Shown in pieces: positions 9,893-18,440 of a stretch of 39,539 nt of DNA. A model generated the notes under the pieces. That model was given only the letters and a program-made list of their open reading frames with translations, did no database searches and had not been told where the DNA came from. Source of the stretch: Alphaproteobacteria bacterium. GTDB lineage: Bacteria; Pseudomonadota; Alphaproteobacteria; UBA9219; RGZA01. Made by a program: the position numbers and the translations under genes. Location: the NCBI GenBank assembly GCA_010031785.1, contig RGZA01000005.1, positions 1 through 39,539 of the forward strand, in the 5' to 3' direction. How positions within the stretch are numbered: the stretch's first letter is position 1; each line of letters starts with the position of its first letter.

Positions 9893-10073
9893 TACATCCC
9901 GGCGTAGGCCGGGATCCAGCAAAGCTGTTTTATAGAAGGCAGGAAAAAACTTTATGTCTACGCTGCTACCAACAAATCCTATGACACACTTAATGGAGAG
10001 ATTTGAGCGATGATCTTATTTCTTATTAAACACAATAACAAACATGCTGGATCCCCGCCTACGCCGGGATGTA
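9893..10073. mobile_element. Small element with 28-bp terminal inverted repeats between gatC and gatA (MITE/REP-doublet-like)
   Basis: 9893-9920 TACATCCCGGCGTAGGCCGGGATCCAGC; 10046-10073 GCTGGATCCCCGCCTACGCCGGGATGTA; inverse complements with one mismatch. No convincing ORF inside. Confidence 0.6.
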
Positions 10074-10103
10074 CGTATCATTCTGTATCTTTAGGATAAT
10101 CTC

Positions 10104-11585
10104 ATGTCATCATTACTTGAACTGACCCTTGCGCAAGCGCTGGATGGTCTGAAGACCAAAAAATTCACCGCAACCGAGCTGACGAATGATTACATCAAGG
10201 CAACGGAAAAATGCCGGGGCCTGAATGCCTATATTGTTGAAACGCCGGAGCTTGCGCTTAAGCAAGCCAAGGAATCCGATGCGCGTTATGCAAATGGCAC
10301 AGCACGGCCGCTTGATGGTATGCCCCTTGGTATTAAGGATTTGTTCTGTACTGATAATGTGCAGACAACTGCAGGCAGCAACATCCTGCGCGGCTTTAAA
10401 CCGCAATATGAATCAACCGTGACAAGCCAGTTGTTCCGCGATGGCGCGGTGATGTTGGGTAAGCTCAATCTTGATGAATTTGCGATGGGCTCCGCGAACA
10501 TTACTTCGGCCTATGGCAATGTGATTAATCCGTGGAGTGGGGCTGACCCAGTAAATGCTGCGCGTAAACTTGTGCCCGGTGGTTCAAGCGGTGGTAGTGC
10601 AGCGGCAGTTTCCGCACGCTGCGCCATTGCGGCAACAGGAACCGATACTGGTGGTTCAATCCGCCAGCCTGCGGCCTTTAGCGGCATTACCGGCATCAAG
10701 CCAACCTATGGCCGTTGCTCTCGCTGGGGGATTGTGGCCTATGCATCTTCGCTCGATCAGGCCGGCCCGATGACGCGCGATGTGCGCGATGCGGCGATCA
10801 TGCTGCGTTCGATGGCGGGATATGATGCGAAGGATTCTACATCAGTCAACCGCCCGGTGCCGAATTATCTTGATGCGATTGAAGGCGGTATTGCCGGCCT
10901 GCGCATTGGCATTCCAAAAGAATATCGCGTTGATGGCATGCCAGCGGAAATTGAAACGCTGTGGCAGCAGGGCATTAAGATGCTGCAGGATGCTGGCGCA
11001 GAAATCGTGGATATCAGTCTGCCACACACCAAATATGCACTTGCGACCTATTATATTGTCGCAACGGCGGAATGCTCTTCCAACCTTGCGCGCTATGATG
11101 GCGTACGTTTTGGTGAGCGCGAGATTGGCAAAAACCTGAATGAAATGTATGAAAATACCCGCGCCAAGGGTTTTGGCGCAGAGGTGCGCCGCCGGATTAT
11201 GCTTGGCACCTATGTATTGTCAGCGGGCTATTACGATGCCTATTACCTGAAGGGCCAGAAGGTGCGCAATTGCATTGCGCGCGATTTTGGACAGGCCTTC
11301 AAGCAGTGTGATGCGATTTTAACGCCAACCGCGCCATCGGATGCGTTTGCGATTGGTGAGAAGCAGGATGATCCGGTCAAGATGTGGCTTAATGACGTAT
11401 TCACTGTGCCGGTCAATCTGGCGGGTTTGCCAGCAATGTCACTGCCGGTTGGGTTGAGCGCAAATAAATTGCCGCTTGGCTTGCAGATTATTGGAAGGCC
11501 TTTTGATGAATCAACAGTTCTGGGCATTGGTGCAGCGCTTGAAGCAGCGGCTGGCTTTAAACATGTTCCACCATTTCACGCATAA
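10104..11585 (+). CDS. gatA: Asp-tRNA(Asn)/Glu-tRNA(Gln) amidotransferase subunit A
   Basis: Amidase signature [51 protein letters not shown]. Confidence 0.98.
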   Translation: MSSLLELTLAQALDGLKTKKFTATELTNDYIKATEKCRGLNAYIVETPELALKQAKESDARYANGTARPLDGMPLGIKDLFCTDNVQTTAGSNILRGFKPQYESTVTSQLFRDGAVMLGKLNLDEFAMGSANITSAYGNVINPWSGADPVNAARKLVPGGSSGGSAAAVSARCAIAATGTDTGGSIRQPAAFSGITGIKPTYGRCSRWGIVAYASSLDQAGPMTRDVRDAAIMLRSMAGYDAKDSTSVNRPVPNYLDAIEGGIAGLRIGIPKEYRVDGMPAEIETLWQQGIKMLQDAGAEIVDISLPHTKYALATYYIVATAECSSNLARYDGVRFGEREIGKNLNEMYENTRAKGFGAEVRRRIMLGTYVLSAGYYDAYYLKGQKVRNCIARDFGQAFKQCDAILTPTAPSDAFAIGEKQDDPVKMWLNDVFTVPVNLAGLPAMSLPVGLSANKLPLGLQIIGRPFDESTVLGIGAALEAAAGFKHVPPFHA

Positions 11586-11602
11586 GATTTCAGGAATACA
11601 CA

Positions 11603-13066
11603 ATGAACACGAATAAAAACTTGATCAAAGGCGAAACAGGCGATTGGGAAATTGTCATCGGCATGGAAGTGCATGCGCAGGTGCTTTCGGAAAGCAAACT
11701 TTTCTCCGGTGCAGCCACCGCGTTTGGCGCGGAGCCCAATGCGCAGGTGAGCTTTGTTGATGCTGCGATGCCCGGCATGCTGCCTGTGATCAATAAAAAA
11801 TGCGTGGAGCAGGCCGTGCGCACCGGTTTTGGCATTAACGCCAAGATCAATCTGCATTCGGTGTTTGACCGCAAAAATTATTTCTACGCCGATTTGCCAA
11901 GTGGTTATCAGATCAGCCAGTTTAAAGATCCAATTGTGGGCGAAGGAAAGATCGAGCTCGATATGCCCGATGGCACCACGCGCACGATTGGCATCACGCG
12001 TTTGCATCTGGAACAGGATGCAGGCAAAAGCCTGCATGATCAGAACCCAGCGGAATCTTATATTGATCTTAATCGCTCTGGCGTTGCGCTCATGGAAATC
12101 GTTTCCGAGCCTGATCTGCGCTCGGCTGAGGAAGCGGGCTTGTACCTTAAAAAGCTGCGCACCATCCTGCGCTATCTTGGCACCTGCGATGGTAATATGG
12201 ATGAAGGCAGCATGCGCGCCGATGTGAACGTATCGGTGCGTAAACCCGGCGGTCCGCTTGGCACACGCTGTGAAATCAAGAACGTCAATTCCATGCGGTT
12301 TGTGATGCAGGCGGTGGAGTATGAAGCGCGCCGCCAGGTTGAAATCATTGAAGGCGGCGGCGTGATCAAGCAGGAAACGCGCCTGTTCGATAATGCCAAG
12401 GGCGAAACACGCTCGATGCGCAGCAAGGAAGAGGCACATGATTACCGCTATTTCCCTGATCCTGATCTCTTGCCGCTTATTCTTGATGAGGCATGGGTTG
12501 CCAATATCAAGGCAACGCTTCCTGAATTGCCCGATGATCGCAAGCATCGCTATATCAAGGATTTTGGCTTGAGCGCTTATGATGCAGGCGTGCTGGTCGC
12601 TGAAAAAGACACAGCAGTTTATTTTGAAAAAGCTGCAAAAGGCCGCGAAGGAAAACTCGCCGCTAATTGGGTGATGGGTGAATTGTTCGGCGCACTGAAT
12701 AAGGAAAATAAGGGCATCAGCGAAAGCCCGGTGTCAGCAGAAGCGCTTGGCGGATTGCTTGACCTGATCCTCAACAACACGATTTCAGGCCGCACGGCAA
12801 AGGAAGTGTTTGAAGAAATGTATGCAAGCGGTAAGGCCGCAGCAGCCATTGTTGAAGAAAAAGGCCTGCAGCAGGTCAGTGATGTTGGCGCGCTTGAAAA
12901 AGCGATTGATGAAATCTTGGCGCAAAATCCGGATAAAGTTGCCGACTATCGCGGTGGTAAGGACAAGCTGTTTGGATTCTTTGTCGGTCAGGTGATGAAA
13001 AACACCGGTGGTAAAGCCAACCCTTCGCTCGTCAATGATTTGCTCAAGAAGAAATTAGCAGGATAA
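11603..13066 (+). CDS. gatB: Asp-tRNA(Asn)/Glu-tRNA(Gln) amidotransferase subunit B
   Basis: [71 protein letters not shown]-terminal YqeY-like tail. Confidence 0.98.
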   Translation: MNTNKNLIKGETGDWEIVIGMEVHAQVLSESKLFSGAATAFGAEPNAQVSFVDAAMPGMLPVINKKCVEQAVRTGFGINAKINLHSVFDRKNYFYADLPSGYQISQFKDPIVGEGKIELDMPDGTTRTIGITRLHLEQDAGKSLHDQNPAESYIDLNRSGVALMEIVSEPDLRSAEEAGLYLKKLRTILRYLGTCDGNMDEGSMRADVNVSVRKPGGPLGTRCEIKNVNSMRFVMQAVEYEARRQVEIIEGGGVIKQETRLFDNAKGETRSMRSKEEAHDYRYFPDPDLLPLILDEAWVANIKATLPELPDDRKHRYIKDFGLSAYDAGVLVAEKDTAVYFEKAAKGREGKLAANWVMGELFGALNKENKGISESPVSAEALGGLLDLILNNTISGRTAKEVFEEMYASGKAAAAIVEEKGLQQVSDVGALEKAIDEILAQNPDKVADYRGGKDKLFGFFVGQVMKNTGGKANPSLVNDLLKKKLAG

Positions 13067-13072
13067 TAGAAA

Positions 13073-13094
13073 AGGCCAGCAAACATACTGGCCT
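13073..13094. terminator. Probable terminator hairpin between convergent gatB and the small ORF
   Basis: AGGCCAG-CAAACATA-CTGGCCT, 7-bp perfect stem between convergent genes. Confidence 0.5.
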
Positions 13095-13118
13095 CTCTTA
13101 ACATTCGTTTTGAAAAAC

Positions 13119-13352
13119 TTATGCGTAGCCGCTAACGGTTTCCTGGAAGCGACGACGACGACCGCGACGTGGAACGCTTTCGCTAATGCCATCATCGGTG
13201 ATCCGTGCACCGGTGAGTGCTGAAAGTTCGCACATTGCTTTTTGAAGGGTAACTTTTTCGCGCAAATCATCGCGATCTTGGACTGTCATACAGCTCAATT
13301 TAATTTCGATTAAATCAATTAATGACGTTACTGTTTGTCTTGATAGGGACAT
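13119..13352 (-). CDS. Small hypothetical protein with arginine-rich C-terminal segment
   Basis: 77 aa MSLSRQTVTSLIDLIEIKLSCMTVQDRDDLREKVTLQKAMCELSALTG...PRRGRRRRFQETVSGYA; AAAAGGTG upstream of ATG; no competing long ORF. Confidence 0.65.
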   Translation of the reverse strand: MSLSRQTVTSLIDLIEIKLSCMTVQDRDDLREKVTLQKAMCELSALTGARITDDGISESVPRRGRRRRFQETVSGYA

Positions 13353-13774
13353 AGCCGCACCTTTTCCCAGAAATTGTTGAAAATCACTTTGTAATCAGCG
13401 AATGACATAGTTTTGCCAGAAATAAGTAAAAACAATGATAAGTTTGAACTAAAATTTCGTAAAAGATCCTTCAAAATCAGATAGTTAAGGCTTTGCTAAC
13501 CAGCTAAGTCGTTGAGATATATAAGGAGCGGTTTTTATCCCCAAAAGTTTTTTCAAAAAAAGTAAAACTAATTTCTATTCAGCATACAAAAGCAGGCTTT
13601 GAATGGCGGCGCGGCGCTGTTTTGCATGAATGATGCGTTTTGGCCTTTAAATACGCCTTTGAATATAGGAGGAATCCGCGCTCTTGTTTTTAAAGAACGA
13701 GCTTGCTACAAAGCACACACTATATATGTGATGAGCATATGCGGCGAAGTGTAGCGTTTTTGCTGATCTATTGT

Positions 13775-14017
13775 GGACAGGTGGCCGCCCGTTTGCCGAA
13801 AGGCAAACATAAAGTGCACCACGAGGCCTCCAATGGGGTTTCGTTTATGAAATGTGGACAGGTGGCCGCCCGTTTGCCGAAAGGCAAACATAAAGTGCAC
13901 CACGAGGCCTCCAATGGGGTTTCGTTTATGAAATGGGGACAGGTGGCCGCCCGTTTGCCGAAAGGCAAACATAAAGTGCACCACGAGGCCTCCAATGGGG
14001 TTTCGTTTATGAAATGG
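13775..14017 (+). repeat. Three tandem 81-bp repeats, each starting with the first 13 nt of the adjacent tRNA-Ser
   Basis: GGACAGGTGGCCG starts at 13775, 13856, 13937 and (as the tRNA) 14018, exact period 81. Units differ only at the last base (T, G, G). Confidence 0.97.
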
Positions 14018-14109
14018 GGACAGGTGGCCGAGTGGCCGAAGGCGGCGGTTTGCTAAACCGTTATACGAGTAACATTGTATCGGAGGTTCGAATCCTCTCC
14101 TGTCCGCCA
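14018..14109 (+). tRNA. tRNA-Ser (anticodon GCT), CCA encoded
   Basis: Acceptor GGACAGG/CCTGTCC, anticodon stem GCGGT/ACCGT with loop TTGCTAA, long variable arm ATAC..GTAT, T-arm GGAGGTTCGAATCCTCT, GCCA 3' end. Confidence 0.97.
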
Positions 14110-14110
14110 C

Positions 14111-14148
14111 TAATAAAAAAGGCCCTTTTTAAAGGGCCTTTTTTATTA
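14111..14148. terminator. Strong bidirectional rho-independent terminator after tRNA-Ser
   Basis: TAATAAAAAAGGCCCTTT-TT-AAAGGGCCTTTTTTATTA, 18-bp perfect arms. Confidence 0.92.
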
Positions 14149-14163
14149 GATGATTAGCAGAGC

Positions 14164-14234
14164 TTCGAACCGATAAGAGGTTCGACAATTTTTGTGAGTA
14201 ACCAAGCTACGCGCAGGTTACGATCAAAAAATTG
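14164..14234. promoter_or_regulatory. Two adjacent palindromes upstream of the hypothetical gene pair
   Basis: TCGAACC-gataaga-GGTTCGA (14165-14185), then CAATTTTTG..GTAACC-...-GGTTAC..CAAAAAATTG (14186-14234). Confidence 0.45.
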
Positions 14235-14272
14235 CAACTTTATGAGCAGCTCAGTCAGAGTTAGTAGAAAAT

Positions 14273-14881
14273 ATGGAATTTGTGCAGTTAAAATTCAAAG
14301 TACTAAGATTAGTATTTTCGCTTATTACCAGCGCTTTGCTGGCATGGATAATCACAAAAACTACTGAAGTAAATTTTATTACTGTATTTTTTCTCTTAGT
14401 AATAGGTCTCCCACTGGCAATTTGGCTTGAGCGTTTAAAAAATACGCCAGCTCATTTGCTAAGCGCGTGTCTAATGAACAAAGACTTGGTCAATGAAACA
14501 AAAAATAAATTAAGAAGGCTTCCGTTAAAAACAGCAGAAGAATGGAATGATTTTCAATCTTTCTATGATAGTGACCAAGCTATTGCTGAGCATACAGCTT
14601 CTGATTCAAAAGCATTTGCAGTATCAACGCGTTACAGTATTCAGACTCTAAGAGATACTGGTAATTTTTTAGACTTCATGAATTGCGGATTGATATCTTC
14701 GCGAGCAATTGACCAAATTTATTGGGAAATCGCCAATAAAGAGGAGGGGGAATTTGTCAGATCGAAAGGCTATGAAAGCTGGGCGGAATATATGGTAGAT
14801 CATGGTATTGGGGAAGATGTGCGTGAAAGTTATAAAGAAGCAGCCCTTAAAGAAAAACAGAAACGTGAAGGAAAAAAGTGA
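14273..14881 (+). CDS. Hypothetical membrane-anchored protein (two N-terminal hydrophobic segments)
   Basis: 202 aa; hydrophobic VLRLVFSLITSALLAWII and FITVFFLLVIGLPLAIWL, then charged cytoplasmic-type domain. Family not recognised. Confidence 0.7.
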   Translation: MEFVQLKFKVLRLVFSLITSALLAWIITKTTEVNFITVFFLLVIGLPLAIWLERLKNTPAHLLSACLMNKDLVNETKNKLRRLPLKTAEEWNDFQSFYDSDQAIAEHTASDSKAFAVSTRYSIQTLRDTGNFLDFMNCGLISSRAIDQIYWEIANKEEGEFVRSKGYESWAEYMVDHGIGEDVRESYKEAALKEKQKREGKK

Positions 14882-15351
14882 TGTACGAAACATCCTTTTG
14901 GGAAGGAACTGGAGCTGCTTTAATAAGCGTATTCTTAGGGGTGGCGTTTACTTATTTCCTTTCTACTCGTTCTGAAAAGCGCAGATTAAGCTCATACAAA
15001 TCAAGTCTTCGTGCAGAGATTGACCTCTGCAAAATAATGTCAGAAGAATATAATAAGCAAGACGCTCCTCAAGCCCCATCATGGCGGATGCCTACACATG
15101 CATGGACAAATTCATATCCTGAATTATTAAGCTTAGGGGTTATGACGCAAGAGCAAGTTACGGCACTTAATGAGATATACGTTGAAATCAACGCTCTTAA
15201 TCTTGGTCTGGATCAAATAAATGATGCCAGATTAATAGCGCGAGGGGCAGGAAATATTATGCAAGAGGAGGCTGATAGAAATAAACTAAAGGCCTCTAAA
15301 ATAATATCTAGGCATCAAAAAGCTTTAGACGCTTTGTCCTCAATAAAATAG
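14881..15351 (+). CDS. Hypothetical membrane-anchored protein (one N-terminal hydrophobic segment)
   Basis: ~156 aa; GTGAALISVFLGVAFTYFLS then helical, charged domain. ATG overlaps the upstream stop (TGATG). Confidence 0.7.
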   Translation: MYETSFWEGTGAALISVFLGVAFTYFLSTRSEKRRLSSYKSSLRAEIDLCKIMSEEYNKQDAPQAPSWRMPTHAWTNSYPELLSLGVMTQEQVTALNEIYVEINALNLGLDQINDARLIARGAGNIMQEEADRNKLKASKIISRHQKALDALSSIK

Positions 15352-15368
15352 GTGTATGTCAGTTTAGG

Positions 15369-16127
15369 TTATACTCGCCTAATCCTATAAACGCAAAACG
15401 CTCCAACAGCAGCAATCGCATAGGACCAGACCAGCGTTGGGCCTGATGGCAAATCGGTGAATGCAGAAAAGACGAGGCCACCAAACACTGCTGCAAACGC
15501 AATGCACCAGCCCTGCATAATCCCTTTGCGACCCTCTACATGCGCAGTTGCAAGGGCAGGCAGGATCAGTGAAGCGAAAACAAGATAAATGCCGACAAGC
15601 TGCACCGACAAGGTGATGCTCGCTGCAAAAAGCGGATAGAAAAATCGTTTTGCAAGGTCATGACGAAAAAGCAGGATGTAGAGGATGGGTATGTAAACCA
15701 TTGCCGTCAGGCCGACCGCTTTCCATTGTACCCAGAGAATTTGTCCTGCGAGCAGATTGTTGACTTCCTCGCCGCCATGGGGGTCGCCGGAGAAAATAAG
15801 GATAACCAGTGATGCAGCAAGAACAAAGGCGCAGCCAATAAACGCTTCCTGTGTTGTTTGGCCTTTCTTTTCAAGCCATGAAAATGCAAGCGAGGCGGTA
15901 AGGGCGCAGATAAATGCAATTATCTGTCCGGCAATACCATCAAGGCCCAGCAAGACCGCAGCAGCAATCGCGCCTAATCCTGCAATCTGCGCCACGGCCA
16001 GATCAAGAAAGATGATGCCGCGCTTTAATACTTCGCGTCCCAGTGGCACATGGGTAGCAGCAACAAGTAGACCAGCAGCAAGTGCCGGGGCAATGAGCCC
16101 CGGCAAGCCGTTTAGGAATAACTCCAT
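15369..16127 (-). CDS. Metal (Zn/Mn-type) ABC transporter permease, ZnuB/ABC-3 family
   Basis: 252 aa polytopic; LLVAATHVPLGREVLKRGIIFLDLAVAQIAGLGAI; VQLVGIYLVFASLILPALATAH. Confidence 0.88.
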   Translation of the reverse strand: MELFLNGLPGLIAPALAAGLLVAATHVPLGREVLKRGIIFLDLAVAQIAGLGAIAAAVLLGLDGIAGQIIAFICALTASLAFSWLEKKGQTTQEAFIGCAFVLAASLVILIFSGDPHGGEEVNNLLAGQILWVQWKAVGLTAMVYIPILYILLFRHDLAKRFFYPLFAASITLSVQLVGIYLVFASLILPALATAHVEGRKGIMQGWCIAFAAVFGGLVFSAFTDLPSGPTLVWSYAIAAVGAFCVYRIRRV

Positions 16128-17026
16128 TATATACTCCCTTCCAGTATCGAGAGTGTGCGCTCAAACACTGCTTCCAGCGTATCGGTATCCTCCATGCCGC
16201 CGACCGTGAAGGGCAGCAGCACAATTTTCGCGTTGATTTGTTCTGCCAGCCATTGCGAGCCCTGGCTGTTATCAAACGGTGTCAGCATGATCAGTTTCAC
16301 GCCTGCTGCTTTTGATGCTGCAAGAACAGCCTGCAAATGCGAGGGCGTGGGCGGAATGCCAGGTTTGACTTCAAGGGTGTGGATCTGTTTCATGCCCAGC
16401 CATCTGATCAGGTAGTTCCAGTTATTATGATACACAACCACTGGAACGTCGCGCAGTTTCGCTGCGCGTGCCTGCCATTTTTGAATATTGGCCTGCCAGC
16501 GCGACGTAAACTCTGCCAGATTTGCCTGATAGGAAGCGGCATTAGCTACATCCAACTGTGACACTCTTTCCGCAAACGCTTTGGCGACGATGAGAATATT
16601 GCGGGGGTCGGTCTGGATATGCGAGTTGCCATTGGGATGAATATCGCCCATCGAACGATCCACGCGCGGTGGCTTGTCCATCAGCGCGATATAGTCCGAG
16701 GCCATGAAGTAACCTGGCATGCCGTTCTGGATATTTGCTCCGGCAGCCTGTTGCATGAGAATAGGCATCCAATCCACTTCAAGCCCGGCGCCTGTGCAGA
16801 AAATCATCTCCGCTTTTTGCATGGCAGCCAGCAGGCTGGGCCTTGCGCGGATATGGTGCGGATCTTGTGTGCCATAGGTGGCAGACGTCACCGACACATG
16901 ATCCTTGCCGATCTCTTTCGCCAATGCTGCCCATTCAGGCTCGCAGGTGAAGATATTAAGCTCTGCGTGGGCAATGACGGGCGCGCAGAACAGCATAAAC
17001 ATAAGAAGAGCGAATAAGCGTTTCAT
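16127..17026 (-). CDS. Metal ABC transporter substrate-binding protein, ZnuA-like
   Basis: Signal peptide MKRLFALLMFMLFCAPVIAHA; FTCEPEWAALAKEIG, GTQDPHHIRARPSLL, GDIHPNGNSHIQTDPRN, VVVYHNNWNYLIRWLG. Start at 17026 preferred over 17266; TAATG overlap with the permease. Confidence 0.88.
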   Translation of the reverse strand: MKRLFALLMFMLFCAPVIAHAELNIFTCEPEWAALAKEIGKDHVSVTSATYGTQDPHHIRARPSLLAAMQKAEMIFCTGAGLEVDWMPILMQQAAGANIQNGMPGYFMASDYIALMDKPPRVDRSMGDIHPNGNSHIQTDPRNILIVAKAFAERVSQLDVANAASYQANLAEFTSRWQANIQKWQARAAKLRDVPVVVYHNNWNYLIRWLGMKQIHTLEVKPGIPPTPSHLQAVLAASKAAGVKLIMLTPFDNSQGSQWLAEQINAKIVLLPFTVGGMEDTDTLEAVFERTLSILEGSI

Positions 17027-17045
17027 CGTTTGATTTCCTTTTCGA

Positions 17046-18392
17046 TTAGAATGCATGTGCGCGATGTGCACCAATGCCCATGATGTATTGCAGCATGACC
17101 TGATGGTCGCGTGTATTTGCCGCCGGTTCTTCATACCCATATTGCAAACGGATGCGGCTGAACTCGCTATTTGTCCAATCCGCCATAAAGGCTGCGTTCC
17201 ATGGTTTGTGACCGCTCGAGTCAAGAACAGTTCCTGCAAGCTCCGATGGCGTATTGCGCGGATCAAGTTCGCTATAGCGTGCCCCTATGCGCCATTGCTG
17301 ATGAAATTTGTAGAGGCCTTGCGCATACCATCCGGTCTGGTAACCGTTATAGGCAATGGCGCCCGTGGCGTTATCTACGCTTTCATAGGTGCCATGCTCA
17401 TCGCGCAGGAAATACTCCGCCTGCATAGTCACTTCTTTTTGAGCGTTATTGCCATTCGGGCTCCAAGCATAACGCAGCGAGGCAGCATAAAGGTCGCTAT
17501 CTCCCCTGAAGATGAGGTTATCGTCGTTACTCTTGCGCTCATCCGGGCGTGATTGCAGCGTTGAAAGGCTGGCCAGCCAGTTGTGATTAGTACCAATATC
17601 CCCGCCAACACGGCCATAGGCAACCCACGCTCCCGGTTTTGACTGGTCAATGCGGCCAACAGGAAAGTCGGCGCCGCGCAGAAGTGAGCCGCCGATTTCA
17701 GCATAAGTTTCTGTTGGCAATATCCATGATGCCATCGCGCCATCATCCCTGTATCCATTATTCAGGAAGATGCGATTAGGCAAAGCGCGGTCGGCAAAAT
17801 CATCGCTATGCGTATGATGATCGTTGATATAGCCAATCGGTTGGAAGAACCGGCCTGCTTTGAAACCCAGGCCGGAAGGAAGGCCAAGCGATTTGACATA
17901 GGCTTCTTCAAGCTCAATGCCATCCCCGCTTAATGCGGCGGTGAGTTGCGCTGTAAATTTGTCATCAACGTTCGAAGCGATGCTGAGTTCGCTTTCATCA
18001 AGCGATAATCCATCATTAATGCGTCCGCCTTCTTCGCCGGTGCCAAAGCCTGCAATTGCAGGGTTCTTATTGCTAAATGCTCCAAAATGGCCGTTGAATA
18101 TGGCGCTGACGGAGGGGTTGAACATGTTATCGTTGAACTGCACCCCTGAAACAGGTGTCACCGGATTTGTTGCAGCAGATGGTGTTTGCTGCTGCTGTGC
18201 TTGCTGCTGGTGTACGTGTTGCTGATGGGCCTGTTGTTGTTGAGCTTGTTCAAGCTGGTTGATACGATTTTGCATCTTTACAAGGTCAGCCTTAAGGCTT
18301 TGAAGATCAGATGCGTCGCTATGTGCCCACGCTGGCGCGGACAGTGATAAGAGGGCGGCCATACAGACCATCCCCATAAATATAGGGGTCAT
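17046..18392 (-). CDS. Outer-membrane porin-like protein with N-terminal coiled coil and His/Gln-rich segment, likely metal-uptake associated
   Basis: Signal peptide; coiled coil DLQSLKADLVKMQNRINQLEQ; QQQQAHQQHVHQQQAQQQQ; beta-barrel-like alternation, GLGFKAGRFFQPIGYINDHHTHSDDFADRALPNRIFLNNGY. Confidence 0.75.
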   Translation of the reverse strand: MTPIFMGMVCMAALLSLSAPAWAHSDASDLQSLKADLVKMQNRINQLEQAQQQQAHQQHVHQQQAQQQQTPSAATNPVTPVSGVQFNDNMFNPSVSAIFNGHFGAFSNKNPAIAGFGTGEEGGRINDGLSLDESELSIASNVDDKFTAQLTAALSGDGIELEEAYVKSLGLPSGLGFKAGRFFQPIGYINDHHTHSDDFADRALPNRIFLNNGYRDDGAMASWILPTETYAEIGGSLLRGADFPVGRIDQSKPGAWVAYGRVGGDIGTNHNWLASLSTLQSRPDERKSNDDNLIFRGDSDLYAASLRYAWSPNGNNAQKEVTMQAEYFLRDEHGTYESVDNATGAIAYNGYQTGWYAQGLYKFHQQWRIGARYSELDPRNTPSELAGTVLDSSGHKPWNAAFMADWTNSEFSRIRLQYGYEEPAANTRDHQVMLQYIMGIGAHRAHAF

Positions 18393-18440
18393 GAGAGGAG
18401 TTCCTTTTCTTTCCTGTCAGTTGAATAAAATTAGACTGTC

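Noticed and set aside
11576-12547. 323-aa ORF on the - strand
   Set aside because: Fully antisense to the clear gatB gene; shadow ORF with no recognisable domain.
13660-13774. Specific -35/-10 promoter for the tRNA array
   Set aside because: TATATATG near 13730 is suggestive, but no -35 at suitable spacing could be defended.
13775-14017. CRISPR array
   Set aside because: Units are contiguous and identical with no unique spacers, 81-bp period, no cas genes, and each carries tRNA 5' sequence.
13703-14110. Repetitive proteins on both strands (117 aa + and 134 aa -)
   Set aside because: 81 is divisible by 3, so the repeat stays open in several frames. The + ORF ends in GQVAEWPKAAVC and the - ORF starts in the tRNA, both typical spurious translations of tRNA-Ser.
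16127-17266. Long N-terminal form of the metal-binding protein
   Set aside because: A clear signal peptide and SD precede the internal ATG at 17026; the extension overlaps the porin gene.
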